Shown here: positions 52,948 to 61,347 of the stretch, piece by piece
Numbering within the stretch: the first letter of the stretch is position 1
Layout: every line of letters starts with the position of its first letter
Source: Cuneatibacter sp. NSJ-177
GTDB taxonomy: Bacteria; Bacillota; Clostridia; Lachnospirales; Lachnospiraceae
Assembly (NCBI RefSeq): GCF_022867805.1
Contig: NZ_JALIFO010000007.1
Location: 1-64,000 of the forward strand
Direction of reading: 5' to 3'
Length of the DNA: 64,000 bases
Notes under the pieces: model-generated
What the model saw: the letters and a program-made list of their open reading frames with translations, nothing else
Told to the model about the DNA's origin: nothing
Databases searched by the model: none
Translations under genes and position numbers: made by a program

Positions 52948-54042
52948 TCAGGCACCCAGCAGGTCCTCCAGCAAAGCAGCCCCGCTGGCCGCCTTCAAAG
53001 CAGCGGTATAGCTGAATTCCACATGGTCCTCCTGCCCTCCCTTGGTGGGGATGGAGTCGGCGCTGACCTGCATGGACAGGAATTTCAGCCGGCTGTACAA
53101 AAAAGCCTGCCGGGGCGAAGGCGCATCGGGCAGAGCCTCCGCCGCCATCTCCGCCATCAGGATGCTCAGCAGATCCATGGCGTAGCCCACCTGGGTATTG
53201 CTGCAGTTGCAGCCCATCACCGCCTCATACTCTTCATCGCCGGTCTCAAACAGCAGAGGATTATCACAGGTAATGTTATTTTCCTGCTCCAAGACAGCTC
53301 CGATAAACTCCAATGCCTCCAGACAGGCCCGGTGCTGCTCTGCTTTCCGCCGGTGTTCTTTCGAAGGTTCCTCCATCTGCCGCAGAATCCGGATACAGTG
53401 GGTGTAGGCGGTTAAGGCGATTGCCTGGCTCATGGTAGAGCCGTTCATCTGCATCAGAACCTCCTTGCACTGCAGCGGGAAAGTTTCCGGCAGCCCTGCC
53501 ATCCGGCAAGCTTCGCGGGACGAGACCAGACTGCCGCCGTAAAAAGCCTTTGCCTCCGGCAGCCCCGCCACCGTCATCACACACTGAGCCATGGGCGCCA
53601 GGTCGCTGAGACCGGTGGAACCTTCGGAAAACACCGCCGGCGCGATCCCCGCGTCAAACACGTCCAGAATCCGGGAAATCAGCTCCGGGCGGGCGGCCGA
53701 GTAGCCCCGGCAGAGGATATTGGCCCGCAGCAGCAGAGCCAGCCGGGTAATCTCCGGAGGCAGGTATCTGCCAAAGCCTGCGGAGTGAGGGTAAGGCAAG
53801 GTCTGATTCCACTCCTCATGTTTTTCCGCCGGCACCGCCACGTCCTTTAGGGCCCCCAGGCCGGTATTGATCCCATAGATAGCCGGTGCGCCCTTTTCCA
53901 GCCAGCGGTCGATCTGGCGGCGGGAACGGCGGCATCTCTCTTCCGCCTCCGGGGTCATCCGGACCTGCGGAGAGGGGTCCGCCAGAACCTGGGCAATCTT
54001 ATCTAACGTTAAATCATAGCCATCAATCGTATAATCGCTCAT
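52948..54042 (-). CDS. Histidine-ammonia-lyase-like alpha subunit (no Ala-Ser-Gly triad)
   Basis: A 364-residue protein of the HAL/PAL/TAL superfamily, much shorter than HutH (about 500). It keeps the catalytic-tyrosine loop YGINTGLG near residue 58, LLLRANILCRGYSAARPEL, CDNPLLFE, NTQVGYAMDLLSI and VSADSIPTKGGQEDHVEFS. It lacks the QD.YSLR..PQ block and the C-terminal 70 residues of HutH, both of which are in the neighbour at 54076-55347. The MIO loop reads EGSTGLSDLAPMAQ where HutH has KGSVGASGDLAPLAH, so the cofactor-forming triad is missing. Start ATG 54042 with GGAGGAG upstream. Confidence 0.85.
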   Translation of the reverse strand: MSDYTIDGYDLTLDKIAQVLADPSPQVRMTPEAEERCRRSRRQIDRWLEKGAPAIYGINTGLGALKDVAVPAEKHEEWNQTLPYPHSAGFGRYLPPEITRLALLLRANILCRGYSAARPELISRILDVFDAGIAPAVFSEGSTGLSDLAPMAQCVMTVAGLPEAKAFYGGSLVSSREACRMAGLPETFPLQCKEVLMQMNGSTMSQAIALTAYTHCIRILRQMEEPSKEHRRKAEQHRACLEALEFIGAVLEQENNITCDNPLLFETGDEEYEAVMGCNCSNTQVGYAMDLLSILMAEMAAEALPDAPSPRQAFLYSRLKFLSMQVSADSIPTKGGQEDHVEFSYTAALKAASGAALLEDLLGA

Positions 54043-54075
54043 ATCCAACTCCTCCCTTTCTTCCGCCGGAAGAGC

Positions 54076-55347
54076 TCACTGCAATGTCCCGGCGGCGGCA
54101 GCCAGAAACCCGTCGGCCACCAGGCGTTCCGCCTCCTGCATGTCCGGGGCGGCAAAGCGGTTCTCATCCATCAGCGTTACATCCTGGCGCAGGCGGGCGC
54201 GGACCGCGCTGGTCCCCCGTCCGGCCGGAAAATCCGGAATCTTTGCCTGCACAATATCCATCCCCTGGGCACTCATGAGAATTTCCACAGCCAACACCCG
54301 GTCCAAAAGCATCAGAATCCGCAGGATACGGCTGGCTGCGGAATAAGGCTGGCTTTCCCGGCAGCACTTCACCGCGGCATCCGGCAGGGTCAGGAGTTTT
54401 AGTTCCGCCACCTCCGCCGCCTGGGTGGATTGGATGATGGGAAAGCCGTAATTGATCCCCAGCTCGTCAGGCACCAGATTCATGGGCAGCCCGTAAGACA
54501 GCTTGGTTTCATCCAGCCGGAAAGACCGGCGCTCACTGATGTGGGCCAGATCGGCCAGGGCCGTTCCCAGCGCGTTGCAGGCGTATTCCGTGCGGTAGGG
54601 GTGCTCCGCCTGCTGCAATAGATCCGTCTGCACCTGGCGGCAAGCCCAATGAAACACGTCCCGGACACCGCCGTGGGTCTGAGGGGTGGCGCGGACGCAG
54701 ATGGCGTCCTGCACACGGGGCTTCTTATCATACCCATAGGCCCGGCGGCCCTCCTCCGTCACCAGCTTTGACCCCTCGGTCAGACACCGGACATTAGCGG
54801 CACACTGGATTTGGCCGGGGAAAGGGCGCGCCAGCTCGTGAAGACGGGCGTCAAAAGCACCCAGCTCCCCGCGGATTGCCTCCAGATTCATGGCAGTCGC
54901 CACATCCGCCATGCGGATGCTCCGCCCGGCGCGGAGGCAAGCGTAGGCAGCCAGCCCGATGGGCAGATACGTCCCCTCCCGGAGAAGCTGCTGCTCTGCT
55001 TCTGTCAGAGCCGCGCCTCTGCGCCGTTCCAACTGGCTTGCCGCCTGACGGCGGATGGCATCCTCTTCCTCAAAGGAAAACTCTATTTCCTCCGGGGCCC
55101 CTTGTTCCAGTATCCGAAGGATCTCTTCTGCCAGGGAACCCATCTGATTCCGGTCTGCCTCCCGGTGCAGCGCACAAAAAATCATGGCCGCCGCCTCGGA
55201 GGGCAGACGTCCATTCTGAAACGCATCCCGTGTCCCCGCTTGGTTGATCTGTTCCGATAATTTGGTTACGCCGCAGGCAGCGGCAAAATCTAAAGCGGAA
55301 TCCATCGGGAAACGAACCGTCGTCATTTCCTGTATTTTATAATACAA
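54076..55347 (-). CDS. Histidine-ammonia-lyase-like beta subunit (complementary C-terminal portion)
   Basis: A 423-residue protein. From about residue 115 it follows HutH from its mid-region to its end: MADVATAMNLEAIRGELGAFDARLHE, GQIQCAANVRCL, VQDAICVRATPQTHGG, LADLAHISERRSFRL, GINYGFPIIQSTQAAE, RVLAVEILMSAQGMDI and DENRFAAPDMQEAERLVADG. Where HutH has the QEDHV loop this protein has CRESQPYSAAS. The N-terminal 110 residues are unique. Start is TTG 55347 with AGGAGGG eight bases upstream. First gene of the lyase operon, 33 bp before the alpha gene. Confidence 0.8.
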   Translation of the reverse strand: MYYKIQEMTTVRFPMDSALDFAAACGVTKLSEQINQAGTRDAFQNGRLPSEAAAMIFCALHREADRNQMGSLAEEILRILEQGAPEEIEFSFEEEDAIRRQAASQLERRRGAALTEAEQQLLREGTYLPIGLAAYACLRAGRSIRMADVATAMNLEAIRGELGAFDARLHELARPFPGQIQCAANVRCLTEGSKLVTEEGRRAYGYDKKPRVQDAICVRATPQTHGGVRDVFHWACRQVQTDLLQQAEHPYRTEYACNALGTALADLAHISERRSFRLDETKLSYGLPMNLVPDELGINYGFPIIQSTQAAEVAELKLLTLPDAAVKCCRESQPYSAASRILRILMLLDRVLAVEILMSAQGMDIVQAKIPDFPAGRGTSAVRARLRQDVTLMDENRFAAPDMQEAERLVADGFLAAAAGTLQ

Positions 55348-55380
55348 ATAGGATCCCTCCTTTCCTAATTGATAAATCCT

Positions 55381-55412
55381 ATTTTAGAGATAAGACGTCG
55401 AAATAGCGTCGA
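55381..55412 (-). promoter_or_regulatory. SARP-type operator-promoter of the lyase operon
   Basis: On the minus strand: TCGACG (55412-55407) and TCGACG (55401-55396), direct repeats 11 bp apart, then 9 nt, then TAAAAT (55386-55381) as -10. No -35 hexamer is present, which is normal for SARP-dependent promoters. The same layout stands before the hydroxylase operon. The divergent regulator has its own likely -10 TATAAT near 55459 on the plus strand. Confidence 0.7.
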
Positions 55413-55543
55413 CAACCAAAAGTGAAAGCAGAATCTATTTCTTTTTTTTGGAATCTGTGTATAATAAAAATAGCTGCGGAGCAAATCGGAGTTCGGTAGT
55501 GAAATAAAAGTTTGTTTTGATTCATGGGAAATGAGGGATAGAC

Positions 55544-58390
55544 ATGAAGAAATACGAAATAAAACTGCTTCAGACGCCGATGACCACGATCGATCAGGTT
55601 CCGGTGTCCATTCCCTATAAACGGGCAGAAGGCTTATGGTATTATCTCTGCGTTCAAAAACGGGTGTCCAGGGACGAGGCAGCTGCGCTCTTTTGGGCGG
55701 AATGCGATGTATCCTCCGCCCGCCGGAACCTGCGGGATGCCCTGTACAAGCTGCGGCGGGCCGTGGGAAACGAGGCTTTCCTTTTGGATGGGAATCACAC
55801 CATATGCCTGAATCCGGAGGCCGATATCCGCATCGACATCGATCAGCTGACAGAGGAAACGATTTTAACCTCCTACACCGGAGATTTTCTAGGCTGCTTC
55901 TATATCCGAAATTGCCTCGAATTTGAAAATTGGTCCGAGACATTGCGGGATCAATACCGGGCCATGTACCTGCGGGCGGTCAAGAAGAAACTTCACCAGT
56001 GTATGGAGCAGGACCGGCCGGAAGACATCCCGGTTCTGGTGGAGTACCTGTTTCAGAGAAATGAATTCGATGAGGAATTAATTGAGGAAATTCTGAATTT
56101 CTATCGGGAGTCCGGGAGATATTCCCTGGCGGAAGTTTTGTACTGGCACTACGCCGAAAGGCTGGAAAAAAGCATGGAAGACACGCCCGGCCCGGAGCTC
56201 ACCTCCGCCTTTCAACGCCTGGAAGCGCAAAAACAAAAACAGCGCAAGATCCAAAAAGAACAGGAACCCTTTCTCTGCCGCAGCTATCAGCTTCAAAAAA
56301 TCCAGACGGAGCTTCACCGCTTTTTGCTCGGAGAACCCCACTGTTCCGTCCTGATCAGCGGGGAAGCCGGAGTGGGCAAAACCGCTCTGCTCCGTCAGAT
56401 CCGGCGGCGTTCTTCCGGCGCAGCAGTGCTGGAAACCAGCTGCACTCAAACCCAGGCGGAGCTTTACTTCAAGCCCTGGTATGAGATGTTCCGCCAGTTG
56501 CAAAAAAAGCTGAAACAGAAAGGCCGCTGGGATCAGTTTCACACTCAGCCCTATTTCCAACTGCTGTTTTCCCTGGATTTTTTCCAGGAACGGCCGGAGA
56601 TGATCATGGAAGCCATCAAAAACTTTTTTCAGGAAGGTTACTGCGGCGAGCCGGTGCTGCTGCTCCTGGACGACTTGCAATGGATGGATTCCTTCAGCCT
56701 GCGGCTGCTCTCAGAGATTCTGACCGACTGCCGGCAGAACGTGCTGGTGATTGGCGCCGTCCGGAACGACAGCGCGCTCCCGGATCGTTTTCTCTCCTCC
56801 TGCCTGGCTAACGGCGTCTTGACCGAAGTGAAGCTGATGCCTTTCAGCCTCGATGAGACCCGCGAAGTGGCGGGTTTCCTGTTGCCGGAACTTCGGGGCA
56901 GAGAGGATGCGCTCGAAAAGATTTACCGAAGCACCGGCGGAAATGCCCTGTTTCTCCGGGAACTCCTCCAGGTACTGGCGGAACAGGGAGACCCGTCCAG
57001 CCTTTCCCTCCGCACGGCTCCCATCATCCGCAGCCGTCTGATCCATCTGTCATCCGAAGAGGAGCGCCTGTTGGCGATTCTTTCCTATTTTGACGAACCG
57101 GCAGAGATGGAGCCCATTCAGAAGCTCTTTGGCAGCGACGGATGGGCGGTCTTTGACGCCCTGGAATCTTTGCAGCAAAAACGGCTGATCCAGGAGCTCA
57201 CCGTGGATTCCTTGTGCCGCTATACATTCTGCCACCAGTTGGTGCGGGATTATGTCTACGATAACCAATCGGAGGGACGGCGGAAGGCCGGCCACCGGAG
57301 GCTAGGGGAATACTGCTGGAACCGATACCAACACACGCAGGAAGTGGACATCTGTCTGGCCGCTGCCCGCCATCTGAAAAAAGGGGGCGAGGAGTATCTT
57401 GCCTGCTACTGCAGGCTGGAGTATCTGGAGCGGCATTTTACCTGCTTTCATGAGATTTATCCCGTGCTCCTGCCCAATGAAAATACCCGGACCATGCAGG
57501 TCCGGGAAAACGTGGATGTAGGTGAACTGGAAGAATTGGAACGGCAAATCGGCTCCGGCAAGTTCTCAGGAGAACAGGCGGCGGCCCTCCGTATCCGGCT
57601 GTTCTATATCGTCGGGCGCTATGCCATTTCCGCGGGAGACTATGTCCGCGGGAAGGAAAACATTGAAAGAGGCCTGGCTCTGGCCGAACAGCATCAAGAC
57701 ACCCGCTACCAATTCCGCCTGGCCCTCCAAATGATCTTCTGGGGAATTCAGACGGCTGATTCGGATTTCATGGAAACTTATCTTAGGTACTGCCGGGAGC
57801 GGATCGACGACGGGGCCTTTTCGGAAGGGGATGCCTGCATTGTGCTGCGCCTGTCAGCGCTCTGCCAAATTCAGCAAAAACAGTTCTCCCAGGCGGAAGT
57901 CATCCTCCTGGAAGCCATCCGGCGGCTTGCCAAGGTGTGCCGGGAGGACTCCTCCTACGTGGTCAGCCTGACCGCCTGCTACGGCTATCTGGGGGACTGC
58001 CAGATGGCTAAGGGTAAGCCGGAGGAGGCAAGACTTTACTACCGGAAAGCGGTGGAGGCCACCGGGCAGCAGTATATGGTGGGAGCCATGGGCATCTTCT
58101 ACTCCAACTGGGCCTATGCCTCCATCCAGCTGGGAGACTGGCCGGATGCCGAAAGTTGTCTGAATAAGGCCCGTTCTTATTTTCAAGCCTCCCATATTCA
58201 GTCCGGGCTGGAGCGGCTAGAGTGCTACTGCGCGCTGCTGGCCCTGCACGCCGGAAACCTGGAAGAAGCCCGGAACTGCTGGCTCCGGGCCTGGGATGTG
58301 AACCGGCGGATCGGTAATCCCCAGTCCGCCCGGCTCTTGGATCAGGTGAAGGAGCAGCTGGCCGGGCAAAACCGTCTGTCTCCGGAATAA
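55544..58390 (+). CDS. SARP-type regulator: winged helix, BTAD, AAA/STAND ATPase, TPR
   Basis: A 948-residue regulator. Residues 1-100 form an OmpR-like winged helix of the SARP type (IPYKRAEGLWYYLCVQKRVSRDEAAALFW, ARRNLRDALYKLRRAVG). A bacterial activation domain extends to about 230. An ATPase follows, with Walker A GEAGVGKT near 273 and Walker B LLLLDDLQWMD near 372. The rest is TPR-like helical repeats (YYRKAVEATGQ; NWAYASIQLGDWPDAESCLNKA). It resembles AfsR-class activators that respond to an unknown inducer. Divergent from the lyase operon, it is the obvious activator of the TCGACG-repeat promoters. Confidence 0.88.
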   Translation: MKKYEIKLLQTPMTTIDQVPVSIPYKRAEGLWYYLCVQKRVSRDEAAALFWAECDVSSARRNLRDALYKLRRAVGNEAFLLDGNHTICLNPEADIRIDIDQLTEETILTSYTGDFLGCFYIRNCLEFENWSETLRDQYRAMYLRAVKKKLHQCMEQDRPEDIPVLVEYLFQRNEFDEELIEEILNFYRESGRYSLAEVLYWHYAERLEKSMEDTPGPELTSAFQRLEAQKQKQRKIQKEQEPFLCRSYQLQKIQTELHRFLLGEPHCSVLISGEAGVGKTALLRQIRRRSSGAAVLETSCTQTQAELYFKPWYEMFRQLQKKLKQKGRWDQFHTQPYFQLLFSLDFFQERPEMIMEAIKNFFQEGYCGEPVLLLLDDLQWMDSFSLRLLSEILTDCRQNVLVIGAVRNDSALPDRFLSSCLANGVLTEVKLMPFSLDETREVAGFLLPELRGREDALEKIYRSTGGNALFLRELLQVLAEQGDPSSLSLRTAPIIRSRLIHLSSEEERLLAILSYFDEPAEMEPIQKLFGSDGWAVFDALESLQQKRLIQELTVDSLCRYTFCHQLVRDYVYDNQSEGRRKAGHRRLGEYCWNRYQHTQEVDICLAAARHLKKGGEEYLACYCRLEYLERHFTCFHEIYPVLLPNENTRTMQVRENVDVGELEELERQIGSGKFSGEQAAALRIRLFYIVGRYAISAGDYVRGKENIERGLALAEQHQDTRYQFRLALQMIFWGIQTADSDFMETYLRYCRERIDDGAFSEGDACIVLRLSALCQIQQKQFSQAEVILLEAIRRLAKVCREDSSYVVSLTACYGYLGDCQMAKGKPEEARLYYRKAVEATGQQYMVGAMGIFYSNWAYASIQLGDWPDAESCLNKARSYFQASHIQSGLERLECYCALLALHAGNLEEARNCWLRAWDVNRRIGNPQSARLLDQVKEQLAGQNRLSPE

Positions 58391-58414
58391 TTCATAATTG
58401 CTCCGGCCCATCCA

Positions 58415-60007
58415 TTAACCAAGGATCGCCTTCAGATCCTCTTCCGGCGTCCCAATCGGAGCAATATGATAATGATCCACCAGGTATTTCGTGATGTTCG
58501 GCGATAAAAACGCCGGCAGCGTCGGGCCAAGGCGGATATTCTGGATTCCCAGATGAAGCAGGGTCAGCAGGATACAGACCGCTTTCTGTTCATACCAGGA
58601 CAACACCATGGACAGCGGAAGCTCGCTTACGCCGCAGCCAAATGCCTCCGCCAACGCGGCCGCAACCTTAATCGCGCTGTAGGCGTCGTTGCATTGGCCC
58701 ATATCCATCAGGCGCGGCAAACCGCCGATGGAACCGAGATCCAGGTCGTTGAACCGGTATTTCCCGCAGGCCAGCGTCAGCACGACGGTATCCGCCGGGG
58801 TCTGCTTTACGAACTCCGTATAATAATTTCTGCCCGGACGGGCCCCATCGCAGCCGCCCACCAGGAAGAAATGCCGGATTGCGCCGGATTTGACCGCCTC
58901 CACGACCTGTCCGGCAACGCTCAAAACCGCGCCGTGGCCAAAACCGGTCGTCACCGTCTTTCCGCCGTTGATCCCGGTGAACACGGTATCCTCCGCAAAG
59001 CCGCCAAGCTCCAGAGCCTTTTCGATCACAGGAGTGAAGTCTTTGTCCTCGCCGATATGGACCATCCCCGGATAAGAAACCACCTCGGTGGTGAATACCC
59101 GGTCGGCATAGCTTTCCTTCACCGGCATCAGGCAATTCGTGGTATAGAGGATCGGAGCCGGCAGATTGGCGAATTCTTTCTGCTGATTCTGCCACGCCGT
59201 GCCGAAATTCCCCTTTAAGTGCGAATATTTCTTCAGCTCCGGATAGGCATGGGCGGGCAGCATTTCGCCGTGGGTATAAATCTGAATGCCTTTCCCTTCC
59301 GTCTGCTCCAGCAACAGTTTCAGGTCATAGAGATCATGGCCGGTAATAACGATGAACGGCCCCTTCTCCACCGTCAGAGAAACCTCCGCCGGCGCAGGAG
59401 TCCCAAAGGTTTCCGTGTTGGCCGAATCCAGCAATTCCATACAAGCCAGGTTTACTTTTCCGGTTTCCAGGACGAGCGGCAGCAGCTCCTCCACGCCCCA
59501 GTCTTCGGCCAAAGCGTACAGCGCTTTATAGAAAAAGCCGTTGACCTCCTCGCTTACGCGGCCCAGCACCATGGCATGATAGGCGTATGCCGCCATTCCG
59601 CGGATCCCAAACAGGAGAAGGGATTTCAGGGAACGGATGTCCTCATCGCTGTTCCACAGGCGGTTCATGTCATAGTTGTCCGTATTGCCGCAGCGGGATT
59701 CACAGCTTGCGCATCCGGGAACCACCCGCGTCTTCTCCTCGTTGATCCGTCTGATCCAGTCCCGCAGGGTTTCTTCATTAAAACTGACGTTGGTGACAGT
59801 GGTGAACAAGCCGCCCAGGATCAGCCGGTCCGTGTTCTCGGTTTTTGGGTTATTTTCACAGGCACGGGCCAAACCGATCAGGGCGCCGGTCAATTCATCT
59901 TGAAGTCTGGCCGTCGCGGCGGTTTTGCCGCATACTCCTGCGCTTTTCGTACATCCGGTACAGCCTGCGGTCTGCTCACACTGAAAACAAAACATTTTTT
60001 GCTCCAT
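58415..60007 (-). CDS. hcp: Hybrid-cluster protein (hydroxylamine/NO reductase)
   Basis: A 530-residue hybrid-cluster protein. The N-terminal cysteine cluster MFCFQCEQTAGCTGCTKSAGVCG binds the first FeS cluster; later Cys/His/Glu positions such as GCASCESRCGN, TTNCLMP, GGCDGARPGR and LACGKYRF bind the hybrid cluster. It detoxifies NO and hydroxylamine in anaerobes. AGGAGG is seven to eight bases before ATG. It is the third gene of an operon with a cupin and a ferredoxin-like protein, controlled from the 61.3 kb divergent promoter. Confidence 0.95.
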   Translation of the reverse strand: MEQKMFCFQCEQTAGCTGCTKSAGVCGKTAATARLQDELTGALIGLARACENNPKTENTDRLILGGLFTTVTNVSFNEETLRDWIRRINEEKTRVVPGCASCESRCGNTDNYDMNRLWNSDEDIRSLKSLLLFGIRGMAAYAYHAMVLGRVSEEVNGFFYKALYALAEDWGVEELLPLVLETGKVNLACMELLDSANTETFGTPAPAEVSLTVEKGPFIVITGHDLYDLKLLLEQTEGKGIQIYTHGEMLPAHAYPELKKYSHLKGNFGTAWQNQQKEFANLPAPILYTTNCLMPVKESYADRVFTTEVVSYPGMVHIGEDKDFTPVIEKALELGGFAEDTVFTGINGGKTVTTGFGHGAVLSVAGQVVEAVKSGAIRHFFLVGGCDGARPGRNYYTEFVKQTPADTVVLTLACGKYRFNDLDLGSIGGLPRLMDMGQCNDAYSAIKVAAALAEAFGCGVSELPLSMVLSWYEQKAVCILLTLLHLGIQNIRLGPTLPAFLSPNITKYLVDHYHIAPIGTPEEDLKAILG

Positions 60008-60024
60008 TGCTATATCCTCCTATC

Positions 60025-60372
60025 TTACTCACTTTGTTCGGTCGGAAAAACTACTGTCAGCAGCATCTTAAAACTTTCTTGGGCGTAGACGGAATGAGGC
60101 TTTTTCGCGGGCATCACCAATGCCTCGCCGGCTTTGCACTCATATACTTTACCATCCACCGTGAATGATCCAGTCCCTTCCAGCACATACACCATGGCGT
60201 CGCCGGTGGAATCGTGAGCACTGATCTCCTCCCCTTTGTCAAAGGCAAACAGCGTCACGCTGACCGCTCCGTTTTGCGCCAGCGTTCTGCTGACGATCTG
60301 CCCTGGCTGGACGCTCACCTGCCCCGCTAAACTCAATGCTTTTTCATGATCGATATTTTTGATATATGACAT
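60025..60372 (-). CDS. Cupin-domain protein
   Basis: A 115-residue single-domain cupin: the first motif GEEISAHDSTGDAMVYVLEG and second motif GEALVMPAKKPHSVYA are both recognisable. Metal ligands are partly conserved (His, Glu, His). GGAGGAAG precedes the ATG. It lies 17 bp upstream of hcp in the same direction. It may sense or bind a small ligand in nitrosative stress; the role is not known. Confidence 0.88.
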   Translation of the reverse strand: MSYIKNIDHEKALSLAGQVSVQPGQIVSRTLAQNGAVSVTLFAFDKGEEISAHDSTGDAMVYVLEGTGSFTVDGKVYECKAGEALVMPAKKPHSVYAQESFKMLLTVVFPTEQSE

Positions 60373-60505
60373 CTTCTTCCTCCATTTGCTCCCCGAAGGG
60401 CAATTTTTCTATTTTCTTGTCATGGATTTAAAATTTCAGTTTTCATCGGCCGTTCGTTTTACCGGCATAGCTCTGGCCGCTGAACAAAACAGTCTCCGCC
60501 GCCTG

Positions 60506-61216
60506 TCAGTCCAAAATCTTGCCGTCGATGGAAATCGTTTTGACCTGCCAGGGAATAAATTTCCCGCTGTTTTTCAGGGCGGTGACCGCCGCATGCTCGA
60601 TGCCGCCGCAGCAGGGCACTTCCATGCGGACCACGGTCAGGCTCTTGATCTCGTTCCTGCGGATGATCTCGGTCAGCTTCTCCGTATAGTCCCCTTCATC
60701 CAGCTTTGGGCAGCCGATCAGCGTGACTTTTCCCCGGATAAAATCTTGATGGAAACTGCCATAGGCATAGGCGGTGCAGTCCGCGGCTATCAGAAGATTG
60801 GCGCCGTCAAAATAAGGCGCGCTGAGCGGGGCCAATTTGATCTGCACCGGCCATTGGCCCAGCTCGGAGCCGGAGGCAGCCTCCGCAGTTCTCATCTCCG
60901 GCTTGCCCTCGCGGGAAAGCCGGCGGGACCGGCTGCCCGGACATCCGGCGGAAAGAGGGGTCCCCTCTTCGCTCTTTTTTTTCTTTTTATTCTCCCTGAC
61001 CGCTTCTTCATCGTAAGCGGCTGCCTCCCGCTCCACAAAGGTAATCGCACCAGTCGGACAGACCGGAAGACAGTCTCCCAACCCGTCGCAATAATCATCC
61101 CGGAGCAGCTTTGCCTTTCCTTCCGCCATGCCGATAGCCCCTTCATGGCAGGCATTGGCGCACAGCCCGCAGCCGTTGCATTTTTCCTCGTTAATCTGAA
61201 TCACTTTTCTAAGCAT
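60506..61216 (-). CDS. Two-[4Fe-4S] ferredoxin-domain protein linked to hcp
   Basis: A 236-residue protein. The N-terminal ferredoxin domain has CNGCGLCANACHEGAI and CDGLGDCLPVCPTGAI. A charged Lys/Ser/Arg linker (about 75-105) follows, then a C-terminal domain with IAADCTAYAYG, GCPKLDEGDY and VPCCGG that may bind another cluster. Proteins of this type accompany hcp in Clostridia and probably donate electrons to it. GGAGGAG precedes ATG. It is the first gene of the hcp operon, 133 bp before the cupin. Confidence 0.85.
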   Translation of the reverse strand: MLRKVIQINEEKCNGCGLCANACHEGAIGMAEGKAKLLRDDYCDGLGDCLPVCPTGAITFVEREAAAYDEEAVRENKKKKKSEEGTPLSAGCPGSRSRRLSREGKPEMRTAEAASGSELGQWPVQIKLAPLSAPYFDGANLLIAADCTAYAYGSFHQDFIRGKVTLIGCPKLDEGDYTEKLTEIIRRNEIKSLTVVRMEVPCCGGIEHAAVTALKNSGKFIPWQVKTISIDGKILD

Positions 61217-61292
61217 CTGATTCTCCTCCTTGGCTGATATGTTAAATGAGAGTTTTTTTCTAAATCCTTTGCTCCCTTGACTTTCTGACGAT

Positions 61293-61334
61293 AGTATAAT
61301 AGAATTTTTCTAACCTGTATGTTGTTATAACAAC
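61293..61334. promoter_or_regulatory. Divergent promoters with Crp/Fnr-type palindrome
   Basis: The perfect palindrome GTTGTTATAACAAC (61321-61334) is centred at 61327.5. On the minus strand a -10 TATACT lies at 61298-61293, so the palindrome centre falls about 41.5 bp before the expected start, the class II activator position. On the plus strand a -10 TATAAT (61295-61300) puts the same palindrome just downstream of that start, where the regulator would repress itself. Confidence 0.7.
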
Positions 61335-61347
61335 GAAAAGGAGAAAA

